From: Hyalella azteca
Lineage: Eukaryota > Arthropoda > Malacostraca > Amphipoda > Hyalellidae
DNA length: 64,000 nt
Direction: 5' to 3'
Assembly (NCBI RefSeq): GCF_000764305.2
Contig: NW_025944746.1
Coordinates: 27,025 to 91,024, forward strand
Part shown: piece after piece, positions 13,066 to 25,234 of the stretch
How positions within the stretch are numbered: position 1 is the stretch's first letter
How the letters are laid out: each line of letters starts with the position of its first letter
Program-made: the position numbers and the translations under genes
Notes under the pieces: generated by a model
Told to the model about the DNA's origin: nothing
Database searches by the model: none
The model's input: the letters and a program-made list of their open reading frames with translations, nothing else

Positions 13066-14216
13066 TGAACATGTGTGTTTCTCCAGGTAAATTTAACGAT
13101 GAAATGCTTATTGTCTATTTTTAACTGGATCTACTTACTCTATTACATTGATTTCTTTTCCATATGAGATTTTTTGAAGCATTTTGCTAAAAAGGTTGCG
13201 TATACGTATACGTCCGAGACTTGGAAATTATCAACGATATAGTGAAATGTGAATTGAAAAACTTCATCGCAAGCAATAAATGCGAGCTACCGTTTTGTAT
13301 TTCAAGTATGGCATTGTAAATGGCCTTTGAATACTTTAGAACAATAATCAAACAATAGTAAAAATTTCACTCAGTTATAAATAATATACATAAAAGCTTC
13401 CCATTTTGCTTCAGCTCGTTAAGTTCATCCTTTTTATTAGCTCCATCGGGAAGGAACGGAAGTCTGATCGCTATATCAAACGGCGTCCACCATCAACAAA
13501 ATTTAAGGCGTTGCTTACACCGATATGGTGATGCTCAGACTTATATTCATTATTCTCAACTATGGCACCATATCGTCTATAAAAGACACTATATGCAAAA
13601 GACGAAGTTCTCTTAAATAAGGCATAGGCCGCACGTAATTCAGCTCACAATTGTGGCCTCTCACGCCACGCTTCCTCCACTGCCATACGCTAGACATTAT
13701 CCCGCCTCCGTCATGTTTTTGCTCCTATTTCACATATATCATTGCTACGTATCATTCATCTTTGATTCACATCATCTGCAATTGCTAAATATCATATACT
13801 ATTGCTAGATATATCCAAACACTGCTACCTATCATCTACCATTGCTACATATCTTATAACAGTGCTTAAATTCGTATCTTCTGTCATTCTTAGGTACATA
13901 CCTCCTACCGTTAATAGCTGAATAATTTCAGTTAATCTACTATCATTGCCCCAAACCTCTTGCCACTGACACATATCTTCTACCGTTTCTACTTGTTAGT
14001 TGTATCCAGAATAGAAATATCTTTAAATATAGTGCCACATTTTCCACCCTGATATAAGCCCATTTATCTTCATAAATTCATCATAGTCCAGCATGCCCAC
14101 TCCAGCTAGCCCCATTTGCCGTCGTTCGCCCCACTATGCCTTAAAAATACACACATTTTGACGTTGATCACAAGCCACACGAGCCCTTCACCTTCCCCTC
14201 ACTGAGGGAAGCAAGT

Positions 14217-14320
14217 CAACAATTACATGACAAGGTCAACAATTACATGACAAGGTCAACAATTACATGACAAGGTCAACAATTACATGACAAGGTCAAC
14301 AATTACATGACAAGGTCAAC
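14217..14320. repeat. 20-bp direct repeat, five units
   Basis: Five perfect copies of CAACAATTACATGACAAGGT sit head to tail. Copy 1 has a single unit at about 3599-3618, so this is a local expansion after duplication. There are no spacers, so it is not a CRISPR-like array. Confidence 0.95.
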
Positions 14321-14814
14321 ATAGGCGAGACTGTTTGCAAAAAATAAGCGATCGGGTCACCGCGGCGTCGGGGAAATGTTTGTCCAACAGCGGACGCTGC
14401 GTTGATTATTTTCTAGCAATAATACCAGCGCACGGTAAAATTTTGCCAACATAAAAATTAAGATACGAAGAAAATACGAGTACGAGCAAAGTTGTATTAA
14501 ATTGTACTACAAAGAATTGCTCCACGTTTATATCACAAAATCTTTTTTCGGGCTATGACATTATTTACTCTGTATTTTAGAATATGAACACAAACAGAGG
14601 ATTGCATGGGAGATGTACTTGAATTTATCTCATAATCCACACTCGAAAACAAATGCTCCGATGCTTCCTTTCGGCATTCATCATACACTCTCAAACCAAA
14701 TTTCCAAATACATCGAAAAGAATCTGAAAAGTTTTACGTGTATTCGAGTCTCGCAAAGGGAATAACCAGCGTGACGTCTGGCATGCCGGCGCTCCAATCA
14801 AGTGCACTGAGCCG

Positions 14815-15018
14815 TGGAGTAGAGGAGAGGTGGAGCAGTGGAGTAGAGGAGAGGTGGAGCAGTGGAGTAGAGGAGAGGTGGAGCAGTGGAGTAGAGGAGC
14901 GTGAAGCGGTGGAGTAGAGGAGAGGTGGAGCAGTGAAGTAGAGGAGAGGTGGAGCAGTGGAGTAGAGGGGCAGTGGAGCAGTGGAGTAGAGGAGAGGTGG
15001 AGCAGTGGAGTAGAGGAG
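14815..15018. repeat. 24-bp minisatellite in copy 2
   Basis: The same 24-bp purine-rich unit as at 4110-4400. The array is cut off by the N at 15019, so its true length is unknown. Confidence 0.95.
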
Positions 15019-17396
15019 NATGTTCTGAGATATTGCAATGCGACGCGTGACTCGAGGGCTTGATAGGAATCATTTTGCAGCGAAACAATCGGTGCTCAAA
15101 AATAGACTTGATGAAAAAACCGCCAACCTTTGTCAAAAGATGTCAAATTTTCAGGCCGCGTGATCAGAATATGTATTCTGCTGGGAAAAGTAGGCGAGTC
15201 GAGCCGGGACTCATGCGCTGGTCATGCAAATTCCTTGACTCTTCAAAAAGCTCATCGGCAAGGCGAGGGCGTACGTGAATATAAAAACCAATTTTTTTTA
15301 ATAATTTGCTTATTTAATATTCTTCCGCTCTGAAAAGTAGGAAAAAGCTTATGATTATATATATTGTTTACATGCTATTTGAAAAGTGTTATAAAACTTA
15401 TTGGACAACAAATGCTCTACGGTCGGAAGAATTTACCGCGTAGGTTCATGAGCAAACGAACATCGAGCGAAATAAATGAGGCCGCGTGAAGTGATCCTAA
15501 AGCAGAGTTTCTCTTCTGAGGTAACACGTCGACTGGAAAAATATTTCAAAATAGTCTCGGAATGACAGAAGGTTAGGAGCGATAAATTACTATCCTCTTG
15601 TTATTTTCATAGAAATAAACCTGAACATTGAGTACAGATCCCGAGTTCTCGGGAGGAACTTTTTGACGCAATCAACTTGTTTGCGATGCAGTGTGGCAGC
15701 CAAGCTTGATCAGTGCTTGTCTGCCTCTAACTCCATTACTGCGGTCTCAGGAAATAAATTAAGTCTCCAGAGACTCGGCGCAGAATTTTCCGAACCAAAC
15801 TCGGGGATTCTCACCACAAGTATTTACTTTCAAAAATATTTCTAGAATTTTCCTTCGGTCCTTGGGGATGAAGTCGAACTGCTCGATATTTTTGCGATTC
15901 CTGAGTAGAATTTGAATGAGAGTCTCCACTAAAGGAGATTTTTGTGAGGGCTTGAGAGTGGCTACGGTATCTCTGTTGTGTCGACCATCACCGCCTTACG
16001 TCAGGCCGACACTTCTTGGCCAAAACTCCATAAAGGGTAACTGGCCTAGCATCGGATGCGTCTGTCTGCACAATCTCAGCACTTAGATAGTGCTTAGCTA
16101 ATGCCAGGACTTGCGTGGCACTTAGTTACTTAGCCACGGCAGCTCTCATTTTGCTGGAACATCTGACACTGTGTGGGTATGTTCTGAAACTTAGCTAAGG
16201 CTATTCCGTGATTTTTAAGAAAATTGAAACTTTGTGTGAGAGCAATGCTAAGTGTTATATTTGGTAAGGCGTAGTTATGTATTGCATGTTAAATAATAGG
16301 TTTAAGTGACGAAATAACATAAACACTTTGAAATAAAAACATTCGTGTTAACATTTAACGTATGTTCATGATAAATAATCAACAGATTCACCGCACCGAC
16401 AATAATAACAGTGAATGAGATCCAATACCAAACAGCCAATATACTCATGCACTCCTCAAAGATGGAGCAATTGTACAAATAATTGCTGTCAATTATAAAC
16501 TATATAAATAGTATAAGTCTAAGAAGGCTGCGGGTAGGAACAATGCGATGGTATCAATCGCCCTATCGTTAAAAAGCTTGGTCATTATAGTCCCAGGAAT
16601 TATAAAGTTGGTAATTCGAAAAGTTATCTTAGCGTCGAAACTTCGGTCGCAACTTCATTAGGCGGTATAGTTCCTGGATACGCTTGTTCTCCTCCACAAT
16701 TCATTTATTACAAAAGAAAGCTTTAGAATTAAATGCCTATTACAGCAGATGCAATTACTGATAATGACAATGTCTATTGTAAACTTTAACTTTAATCTTT
16801 AATATGAATGTCAGTGAGTGCAGTAACTGATAATTGCGGCAAGTTTGGTAAATTGTTGCTTTAAACGTTCACAAGAATATCAGCGGAATCAGTAGCTTAT
16901 AACTTTACGTTAATGGAAGCTGACGCACCTGATGACAGTCGCAACAAATAAATTTTCTGGGACAGCTAGAATTATCCAGCGCCTATCGCAGCTCGATCGT
17001 GGCGTAAAAGATAAAGTTACATGCTGCGTCTGCAGGCCTTGTCCGCTGAAGTCGTTAATCTGTTCTCTAACGTATGCAAAAAATCCATTTTGAGCGATGG
17101 CATTCGCTCAGATCGACACAATTAACATTTTCGCTTAGCTCGTCTAAATGAGCCTCTAAATTTCGGCCGCTGCTGTATGGCCCGTTTATTGTACCTTGCG
17201 AATGCCACATCTCGTGAAGATTGCCGACATGGCATGTAAATTTAAGCTCACATTATATCTATTCCACGTTGCATGAGCGGCTGTTACAAAAGAACGCAAA
17301 TGTTGAATTTATAACAGATTGCAGGCGCGGTGTATATTATTTATTTTATATGCCAAGTACATTACGCATTGCGAATGTTGTTGGATTTAGGGGCGA

Positions 17397-17825
17397 CTGC
17401 AGGCGGACAAAGACTTCTTTAACAACCAATGCTAGGCCAGGTTTGAAGGCAAATACGGTAACACGTGGGTTATTTAGATTGCTTTTTAATTCTGATGATG
17501 CAACGAAAATTTCTGTACATTGCAAAGTATACATTCTAACCCAAATAGTAGCTCATAGTGAGTTCAAGCTTCAACACTAACCGTAAATTCTTATTCCAGC
17601 CTTGAATGTCAGAACACAGCAATTAGACTGTCCTTTGTCCAAGCTCCATTGCCACTCATGTATTTTCTTAACACTTGCGACTGCAGTAGATTTAGTAAGT
17701 TTTTCGCTAATCAGAATCTAACCCCAAAAAAAATATTGTAGACTAAGAAGACATGTGAGTAACTCACCTGCCCAGAGCAGAGCGCAGAGAAAAACAGCTG
17801 CTCGCATGATGGAAGTGTCGGACAT
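17397..17825 (-). CDS. Putative small secreted protein gene, copy 2
   Basis: Exon 1 is at 17825-17768, exon 2 at 17680-17582 and the possible exon 3 at 17512-17397, each offset by exactly 10044 bp from copy 1. The sequence is identical to copy 1 across all of these exons, the introns and the 5' flank, including the GTGAGT and GTTAGT donors and the reconstituted Ala-Val-Ala signal-peptidase site. Sequence outside this roughly 600-bp tract differs visibly between the copies. That suggests recent gene conversion, or the assembler using the same reads twice. No known family is recognised. Confidence 0.42.
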
Positions 17826-18010
17826 CTTCCTTATGTCGAGGGAGACACTGCCATGAACTTGGAGAACAAGACTACGGAAACGCAACAATAATCTCAGATA
17901 CGGAAACACTACTGAAACACTATCAGAAACTTGGCAGCCCGAACAATGGTGATTTTTCCGCTGACATAGTTATTAGAACTAAGGATGCACCTTCATTAAT
18001 TGAGAGACCA

Positions 18011-18155
18011 GGGCCCATACTTTCAAAAAAAGTTAAGAGATCGTAAGTTCATCAGCCAATCATTGACGGCCTTTCAAGCAAAATCCACCAATCATAGACA
18101 AGAAAATAGAGCGTAAGTACTAACGTTTACTTAGCGAATTTTGAAAGTATGGCCC
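18011..18155. mobile_element. 145-bp MITE with about 17-bp terminal inverted repeats
   Basis: The left end GGGCCCATACTTTCAAAA is the inverse of the right end TTTTGAAAGTATGGCCC apart from one missing G. The orthologous position in copy 3 (21920-21935, GAGACCACAGAAC) reads straight through without it, so that is an empty site defining the insertion precisely. The interior is non-coding and AT-rich. No target-site duplication longer than a CA dinucleotide is visible, so I leave the superfamily open. Confidence 0.85.
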
Positions 18156-18241
18156 CAGAACTATGGATATCTACCGTGAACTCGGATACTGGGGCTAATA
18201 GAGATCCTACCAATAACTTGGTTATCGGGACTGATATGGAC

Positions 18242-18281
18242 CTGTCTCTTATACACATCTCTAGATGTGTATAAGAGACAG
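18242..18281. other. Embedded sequencing-library junction adapter (Tn5 mosaic ends)
   Basis: CTGTCTCTTATACACATCT, then CT, then AGATGTGTATAAGAGACAG: two 19-bp Tn5 mosaic ends head to head, the signature of an untrimmed Nextera mate-pair circularisation junction. It is not biology of this genome. Sequence on either side was joined in the library and need not be adjacent. It lies exactly between duplicated copies 2 and 3. Confidence 0.97.
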
Positions 18282-18282
18282 G

Positions 18283-18432
18283 AGTAGTGGAGCAGAGGAG
18301 AGGTGGAGCAGTGGAGTAGAGGGGAGGTGGAGCAGTGGAGCAGAGGAGAGGTGGAGCCGTGGAGTAGAGGAGAGGTGGAGCAGTGGAGTAGAGGAGAAGT
18401 GGAGCAGTGGAGTAGAGGAGAGGTGGAGCACG
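18283..18432. repeat. 24-bp minisatellite in copy 3
   Basis: About six units of the same purine-rich repeat. The first unit abuts the adapter junction, so the array is truncated on the left by the library artefact. Confidence 0.95.
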
Positions 18433-21400
18433 AGCACTTCCCTCAAGCTGGAGCACTGAGTCTGTTTGATGAGCGGCGCTGGCGACGAGCCTCCAGAGTG
18501 CAGACATCTTCAAAGCGCGTCTCAGTATATGTGTACATTGCAAGAACATCCAATGTTCATTGAACCAGAGGCCAAAATATAGTTGACACCTCCAAAAGCA
18601 GAATTCAATTTGAAATTTAACTTCCCGACCGTATTTTTTAATTCGCATACTAATATAAGCTGTCTAAGGCAGTACGCTGAATTGGACCTAAACAAAGCAC
18701 CTATATTCACTGGCGTTAAACTCGTCAGGAAACAAACCCAGACAGCGCTCGACGTAACTGTAAGTCCATAACTTCGCGGTATTTGCAGCGCTAGATACGG
18801 CTTGGGAACGCAACGATCTTGTTGGGAAGTTGCTTTCTGCCTCTAAATTTTCTGAGATATTGCAATGCGACGCGCGACTCGAGGGCTTGATAGAAATCAT
18901 TTGGCAGCGAAACAATCGGTGCTCCAAAATAGACTTGATGAAAAAACCGCCAACCTTTGTCAAAAGATGTCAAATTTTCCGGCCGCGTGATCAGAATATG
19001 CATTCTGCTGGGAAAAGTGGGCGAGTCGAGCCCGGACTCATGCGTTGGCCATGCAAATTCCTTGACTTTACAAAAAGCTCAAAGGCAAGGCGAGGGCTTA
19101 GGTGAATATGCAAACCAATTTGTAATAAAAATTTAATTAGTTAATATTCTTCCGCTCTGAAAAGTCTGGAAAGCGTACGATGTTATATAATGTCTACATG
19201 TTATTTAAAAATTGTTATAAAACTTATTGGGCAACAATTGCTGTACGGTCGGAAGAATCGACCGCGTAGTTTCATGAGTAAAAGAACATCGAGCGAAATA
19301 AATAAGGCCGCGTGAACTGATCCTAACGCAGAATGTCGCTTCTGAGGTAACACGTCGACTGGAAAAATATTTCAAAATAATCTCAGAATGACAGAAGGTT
19401 AGATATGAATAAAGGTAAATTACTATCCTCTTATTTGTTTCATGAAAATAATCCTGAACATCGAGTACATATCCCGAGTTCTCGGGAAGAATTTTTTGAC
19501 GCAATCAACTTGTTTGCGATGCAGTGTGGCAGCCAAGCATGATCAGTGCTTGTCTGCCTCTAACTCCATTACTGCGGTCTCAGGAAATAAATTAAGTCTC
19601 CAGAGACTCGGCACAGAATTTTCCGAACCAAACTCGGGGATTCTCACCACAAGTATCTACTTCCAAAAATATTTCTAGAATTTTCCTTCGGTCCTTGGGG
19701 ATGAAGGCGAACTCCTCGATATTTTTGCGATTCCTGAGGAGAATTTGAATGAGAGTCTCCACTCAAGGAGATTTTTGTGAGGGCATGAGAGCGGCTACGG
19801 TATCTCTGTTGTGTCGACCATCACCGCCTTACGTCAGGCCGACACTTCTTGGCCAAAACTCCATAAGGGGTAACTGGCCTAGCATCGGATGCGTCTGCCT
19901 GCACAATCTCAGCACTTAGATAGTGCTTAGCTAATCAGCACTTAGATAGTGCTTAGCTAATACTAGGTCTTGCGTGGCACTTATAGTTACTTAGCTACGG
20001 CAGCTCTCATTTTGCTGGAACAGCTCAGACTGTGAGGGTATGTTCTGCTACTTAGCTAAGGCTATTCCAGGACTTTAAAGAAAATTGAAACTTAGTGTGG
20101 GAGCAATGCAAATTGTTATATTTAGTTAGGCTTAGCAAAAGATTGCATCTTAAATAATTGAAGTTTGAGCAATGAAAGAAGAAAAACACTTAGGAATAAA
20201 AACATCCGTGTAAAACTTTAACATATGTTCATGAGTAATAATAGACAGATTCACCGAACCGACAATAATAAAAGTTAATGAGATTCAATACCAAACAGCC
20301 AATACACTCAAAGACTGCTCAAAGATGGAGCAATTGTACAGATAATTGCTATCAAATAAACTATATAAATAGTATACGTCTAAGGAGGCTGCGGGTAGGA
20401 ACAATGATGGTATCAATCGCCCTATCGTTAAAAAGCTTGGTCATTATAGTCCCCCGGAATTAGAAAGTTGGTAATCTGAAAAGTTATCTTAGCGGCGAAA
20501 CTTTGCTCGCAACTTCATTAGGCGGTATAGTTCCTGGATACGCTTGTTCTCCTCCACAATTCATTTATTATAAAGAAAGCTTTAGAATTAAATGCCTATT
20601 GCAGCAGATGCAATTACTGATAATGGCAATGTCTATTGTAAACTTTAACTTTAATCTTTAATATGAATGCCAGTGAAGGCAGTAACTAATAATTGCGACA
20701 AGTTTTGTAAATTGTTGCTTTAAACGTTCACACGAGTGGCAGCGCAAGCAGTAACTTATAATTTTACGTTAATAGAAGCTGACGCACCTGATGACAGTCG
20801 CAACAAATAAATTTTCTGGGACAGCTAGAATTATCCAGCGCCTATCGCAGAGCATTTCAGCAGACCACTGCAGCTCGCGTCAATGGTGGCGTAATAGATA
20901 AGGTTACATGCAGCGTCTACAGGCCTTGCCCTCTGAAGTCGCTAATCTGCTCTCCAACGTATGCAAAAAATTCACTTTGAGCGATGTCATTCGCTCAGAT
21001 TACCACAATTAAAATTTTCGCGTAGCTCATCTATTTGAGCAAAATTTCGGCCCCTGCTGTATGGCCAGTTTATTGTACCTTGCGGATGCCAATCTCGTGT
21101 AGATTACCGACATGGTATGCAAAATTGGAGCTGACATTATATCTATTCCACGTTGCATGAGCAGCATTTACAATAGCGAGCAAATGTGGAATCTATAACA
21201 GATTATAGGAGCGGTGTCTATTATTTTTTTATATGCCAAGTGTCTCCGCATTGCGAATATATGCGAATATATATGTCTCCGCATTGCGAATGTTGGATTT
21301 ATGGGTGACTGCGGACAAAGACTTCAACTTGAGGCCTGTTAGGCCAGGCTTGAAGGCAAATACGGTAACTCGCATGTTATTTAGATTTCTTTCTAATTCT

Positions 21401-21497
21401 GATGATGCAACGAATAGATTGCAAGATAGAATAGATTGCCAAGTATACATTCTAATCCAAATAGTAGCTCCTGGTGATTTCAAGCCTCAACACTAAC

Positions 21498-21742
21498 TGT
21501 AAATTCATAATCCTGCCTTGAATGTCAGAACACAGCAATTAGACTGTCCTTTGTCCAAGCTCCATTGCCACTCATGTATTTTCATAACACTTGCGACTGC
21601 AGTAGATTTAGTAAGTTTTTCGCTAATCAGACGTCAATCCCAAGTTAAAATATTTTGGACTAAGAAGACATGTGAGTAACTCACCTGCCCAGAGCAGAGC
21701 GCAGAGAAGAACAGCTGCTCGCATGATGGAAGTGTCGGACAT
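21498..21742 (-). pseudogene. Small secreted protein gene, copy 3, disrupted
   Basis: Exon 1 (21742-21685) differs from copy 1 by one base (Phe to Leu in the signal peptide). Exon 2 (21596-21498) keeps the acceptor, the Trp pair and the Cys-Cys pair but reads TTATGA where copy 1 reads ATAAGA, creating a stop after the FKAGL segment. The TGTACAG acceptor proposed for exon 3 is also lost; that position reads CTATCTTGCAATCTATTCG. This is either a decayed copy or one making a shorter peptide. Confidence 0.4.
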
Positions 21743-23639
21743 CTTCCTTATGTCGATGGAGACACTAACATGAACTTGGAGAACGGGACTATGGAAATGT
21801 AACAATAATCTTAGATCCGGCTCTACGGAAACACTACTAGAAACTTGGCAGCCCGAACAACGGTGATTTTTCCGCTGACATGGTTACTAGAACTAAAGAT
21901 ACACCTTCATTAATTGAGAGACCACAGAACTATGGATATCTACCGTGAACTTGGATACCGGGGGCTAATAGAGATCCTACCAATAACTTGGTTTTCGGGA
22001 CTGATGGACACACAACTGTTTTCATAGTTACCGGGGCAATTTATTCACTACCATCGACTTTGCTCCAAGGACTCTTATAGTCACTACAACTAACTGTGTT
22101 AATTATGGTGCTACTCGCACACCATGGATGAAGGCATATTTAAATGCAGCATAAGCGCAGCATACACTGTACATGAACTTTGAATAAATTATATGTTCAA
22201 GTTTAAAAAGTCAATAATTTCTTGTCTGCAAATTACAACATTAGATATAGCATTGACTCAACCTATTGTAAATAACTTTGTCGCAAAAATAATTTAATTG
22301 TTGGATAAAATTGATATGATTTCGTTTGGTACGTGTCGATGAGTGAAATTATGTTCGAGACTAAATTATAGAACATATTTACGTTCAATATTTTCATCAC
22401 TCGCGAATGCATTGTAGTAAATACTTTCAGATGAAGCAGAAAAATGTAAGCCTGGAAAACCTACTTTTAGATATTGGCATATTGCATACAATTAACTTCA
22501 TTTGTCTCTTCACCGTATTGTCTCTTCACTGAACTGCTTCTTTTCATGAAAAACTAAAGCCTAGTCGTTGAAAATTAATGAATTTATCTAAAAATAAGCA
22601 GATCGAAAAATAACAATCGATCGATGAGTATGAATGAAAATTAAGTTATGGAATTATAGTATTATTGTTGATTAAATTATGATCTCAGTGGTTAACTTTG
22701 CGTGCAAGTGGCTTGAGTCACAAGTGATTGTGACAACATAACATTGATGTCACATTAAATAAATATAGAAGTTAGTATGTTGCATAAATATTCAAACATT
22801 GAGACCATATAAGTACATTGACCCTAATTAGCTCGGGCAAAGGATAATTGTCCTTCAGTCAGACTAACTCTAGTTCCCAAGGTGAGCAAAGTTATCAACA
22901 CAAATAATTTAGTTTTAACATGCACGCAGGCATTGAAATGAAAGATAAAACAGCTCATTCTGAAGTATTAAAATTTGATTTTTAAAACTATAAAGCAGCC
23001 AAGAACGAAATGTTTTTGAGCTTTGACAGAAAAACTATAAATTCCTATAACATTGCGTTGAACGTCTAGCAGCCACAACCGACCCGCGGCTTCACCAGCT
23101 GTGCCTCCGCGGCAGGAGGAGGCACGTGCTCGCGTATAGACGAATTGCTTGATGAAAATGTCCCATTTAAATGTTTTTATTGCATATTGTTCACTTCTCT
23201 TATTGCGCTATGGCATTTTTCCACTCAAGCAATCTGTAGTACTTGTAGGATATGAAAGGGCAATCAAGTTTTGATTAATAAAAACAACCGTGTTGTTGCA
23301 AACAGCGAATAATTTTTTTCTTCTTTCTCTGCAGGCAAATGAATTTATATTAATATCACAATAATGAAAATCTTTAGTGTTCTTTTTAGAAAAACATTTT
23401 CAAGTTGGGCCGTCAAAACACAATTAAAAACACAAAACACAAAACACAATCTTCAAATTAATCGAAATAATAACCGAATAAATTAATTAGTTTTCTTCCT
23501 TTGAATATATTAAAACTTTATTACAGTCCATCCCCCTACCGTAAAACCTTAATAAAGCAGGAGGTGTCATCACAAAAAAATCGGGTTTTTAGTCTACGGG
23601 ACGCCGGTAAAAAATTCGCTTCCCTCACAGTCGAGCGCC

Positions 23640-24310
23640 GCAGGGCCAGACAACCTACCCCTACGAACGCCGGCTCCACACTGACAGCTCCAAACTTGAA
23701 CCAATCCGTTTTATTGCAAACACCCTGAGCTCGAGACTTAACAGGTTAAGAATTGGGAGCGCAGCCGTGCACCACTAATTTTGTGCACCAATAAGCCCTG
23801 AATCGAACGCCTTGGATCTCTCCGGACATCCACCAATCAGCCGTGCACCACTCGGCTTTGTCCTCTTCCGGCCTTGACCACCACCATGCCGTGCACCACC
23901 AGGCCGCGGATTGAATTCGACTTCCGGGCATCGTTAAATTACATAATTTTACGTTCGCCGTATCTGAGGTTAGGTTTCAGATAGCATAGTCCTGTTCCAA
24001 AATTTATCGTCCTTCGACGAGTGGCTGTTCGACCGAGGGCTGGTTCGACCCACGGCCTAGATACGGACGTCTTGAAGTGTTGAAGGCTACGTTCCGGAAG
24101 GCAGGAATCATGATGGTCCATTACATCCAGGGCAGTGGTGGTCTTCGGCAGGCGACCCGATACGGACGGCTTGAAGTGCTGAAGGTTACGTCCCGGAAGG
24201 CAGGAATCATGATGGTCCATTACATCCAGGGCAGTGGTGGTCTTCGGCAGGCGACCCTAAGAATATACACATCCAAGCTCCCTGGAATTATCGAATCGTT
24301 GTTAAACTTA
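23640..24310. repeat. Dispersed repeat split by a nested insertion with a 99-bp tandem duplication
   Basis: The outer parts (23640-23750 and 24255-24310) match 7960-8115. The interruption of about 500 bp contains two head-to-tail 99-bp units (24061-24258) with the shared word GGCAGGAATCATGATGGTCC. It is GC-richer than its surroundings. Open frames through it follow the 99-bp period and are not taken as genes. Confidence 0.65.
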
Positions 24311-25017
24311 CTTGGTAAACGCTCGATGAACGGTTCTATCTTAAATTTTTGCTGCTTTCCTTCGAGCACTAATGCATGCTAGTAAGAAAATTTTTACTGA
24401 ATTCCAATTTCAAAAAGTGGCGTATCAATCGTACTAACAAAGATGCTATAATTTTTGGCTTTGGCTTCTCGTTGAAGAACTAAGAACTAATACTATAATA
24501 ATAATTAATAACTATTCTGACTTATGAACGAAGACTAATTTTATCGACCCCATAGTTGGCAATAATTAAACTGCGGACAAAATAGCGGCAAGTCTAACCA
24601 TTTGAACCGCGCTATAGCGCCAAAGCCACACCACCGAAGTCACGAAATGAAGCATTTGCCATTCATGGCATGCCAAACAATCGATGGTTTGATCTTCATG
24701 CAAAAGTTATAATTCACTCCCATCGAAATTTTATCGCATTAGTTTCTAATATCAGTCCATGAACTTGCAGTGATCCATGGAACAAGCACTCTGATATTTA
24801 TAATAAAGTTCCACTTTCAGTTATACCACTTTTGTATGCGTCATTCCACTTTCAATATCATTCTTTTGTAAAAAAAAAGAATACAACTGACACAACTGCA
24901 AGTCTATGTACGATATTATGTAATTAAGTTTATGTAAGAATCTTGTTCGCGTTGTCGTGATCATTTGTTCCTCACATTTGCATCAACAGCTTAGCAAGGT
25001 CATTTATTACTTCTCAC

Positions 25018-25234
25018 ATTATCCGCACCATCGTATCCGCACTATCGTATCCGCACTATCGTATCCGCACTATCATATCCGCACCATCGTATCCGCACCA
25101 TCGTATCCGCACTATCGTATCCGCACCATCGTATCCGCACCATCGTATCCGCACCATCGTATCCGCACCATCGTATCCGCACCATCGTATCCGCACTATC
25201 GTATCCGCACCATCGTATCCGCACCATCGTATCC
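25018..25234. repeat. 14-bp minisatellite
   Basis: About 15 units of CGTATCCGCACCAT, alternating with CGTATCCGCACTAT. Two C/T variants are interspersed irregularly. Because 14 is not a multiple of three, three units (42 bp) make one codon-frame cycle; the long frames here are artefacts. Confidence 0.95.

Larger units (their letters stand above)
11997..18241. repeat. Segmental duplication, copy 2
   Basis: Homologous to 1-7940 with small substitutions and indels. It lacks the 33-bp minisatellite and about 300 bp corresponding to 2360-2660, and it gains a 20-bp tandem array at 14217-14320. At 15019 an N joins the 24-bp minisatellite directly to sequence equivalent to 4813, so about 400 bp of the unit is missing at an assembly gap. 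Positions 17344-17950 are identical to 7300-7906. The block runs into a sequencing-adapter junction at 18242. Confidence 0.85.
18282..22018. repeat. Segmental duplication, copy 3 (partial)
   Basis: Starts inside the 24-bp minisatellite and follows copy 1 from about 4200 to 7930, retaining the segment (18431-18860) that copy 2 lost at its N. From 21900 to 22018 it also matches 17985-18241 of copy 2 without the MITE. It is more diverged than copies 1 and 2 are from each other and carries a small tandem duplication of the AGCACTTAGATAGTGCTTAG hairpin word at 19911-19960. Confidence 0.85.

Noticed and set aside
14217..14320. CRISPR-like direct repeats
   Set aside because: Units are contiguous with no spacers, in a eukaryotic genome; a simple tandem expansion.
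14691..15136. Repeat-rich minus-strand frames in copy 2
   Set aside because: Same minisatellite, and they cross the N gap at 15019.
18127..18648. 173-codon minus-strand frame
   Set aside because: It runs through the sequencing adapter at 18242-18281 and the minisatellite; chimeric.
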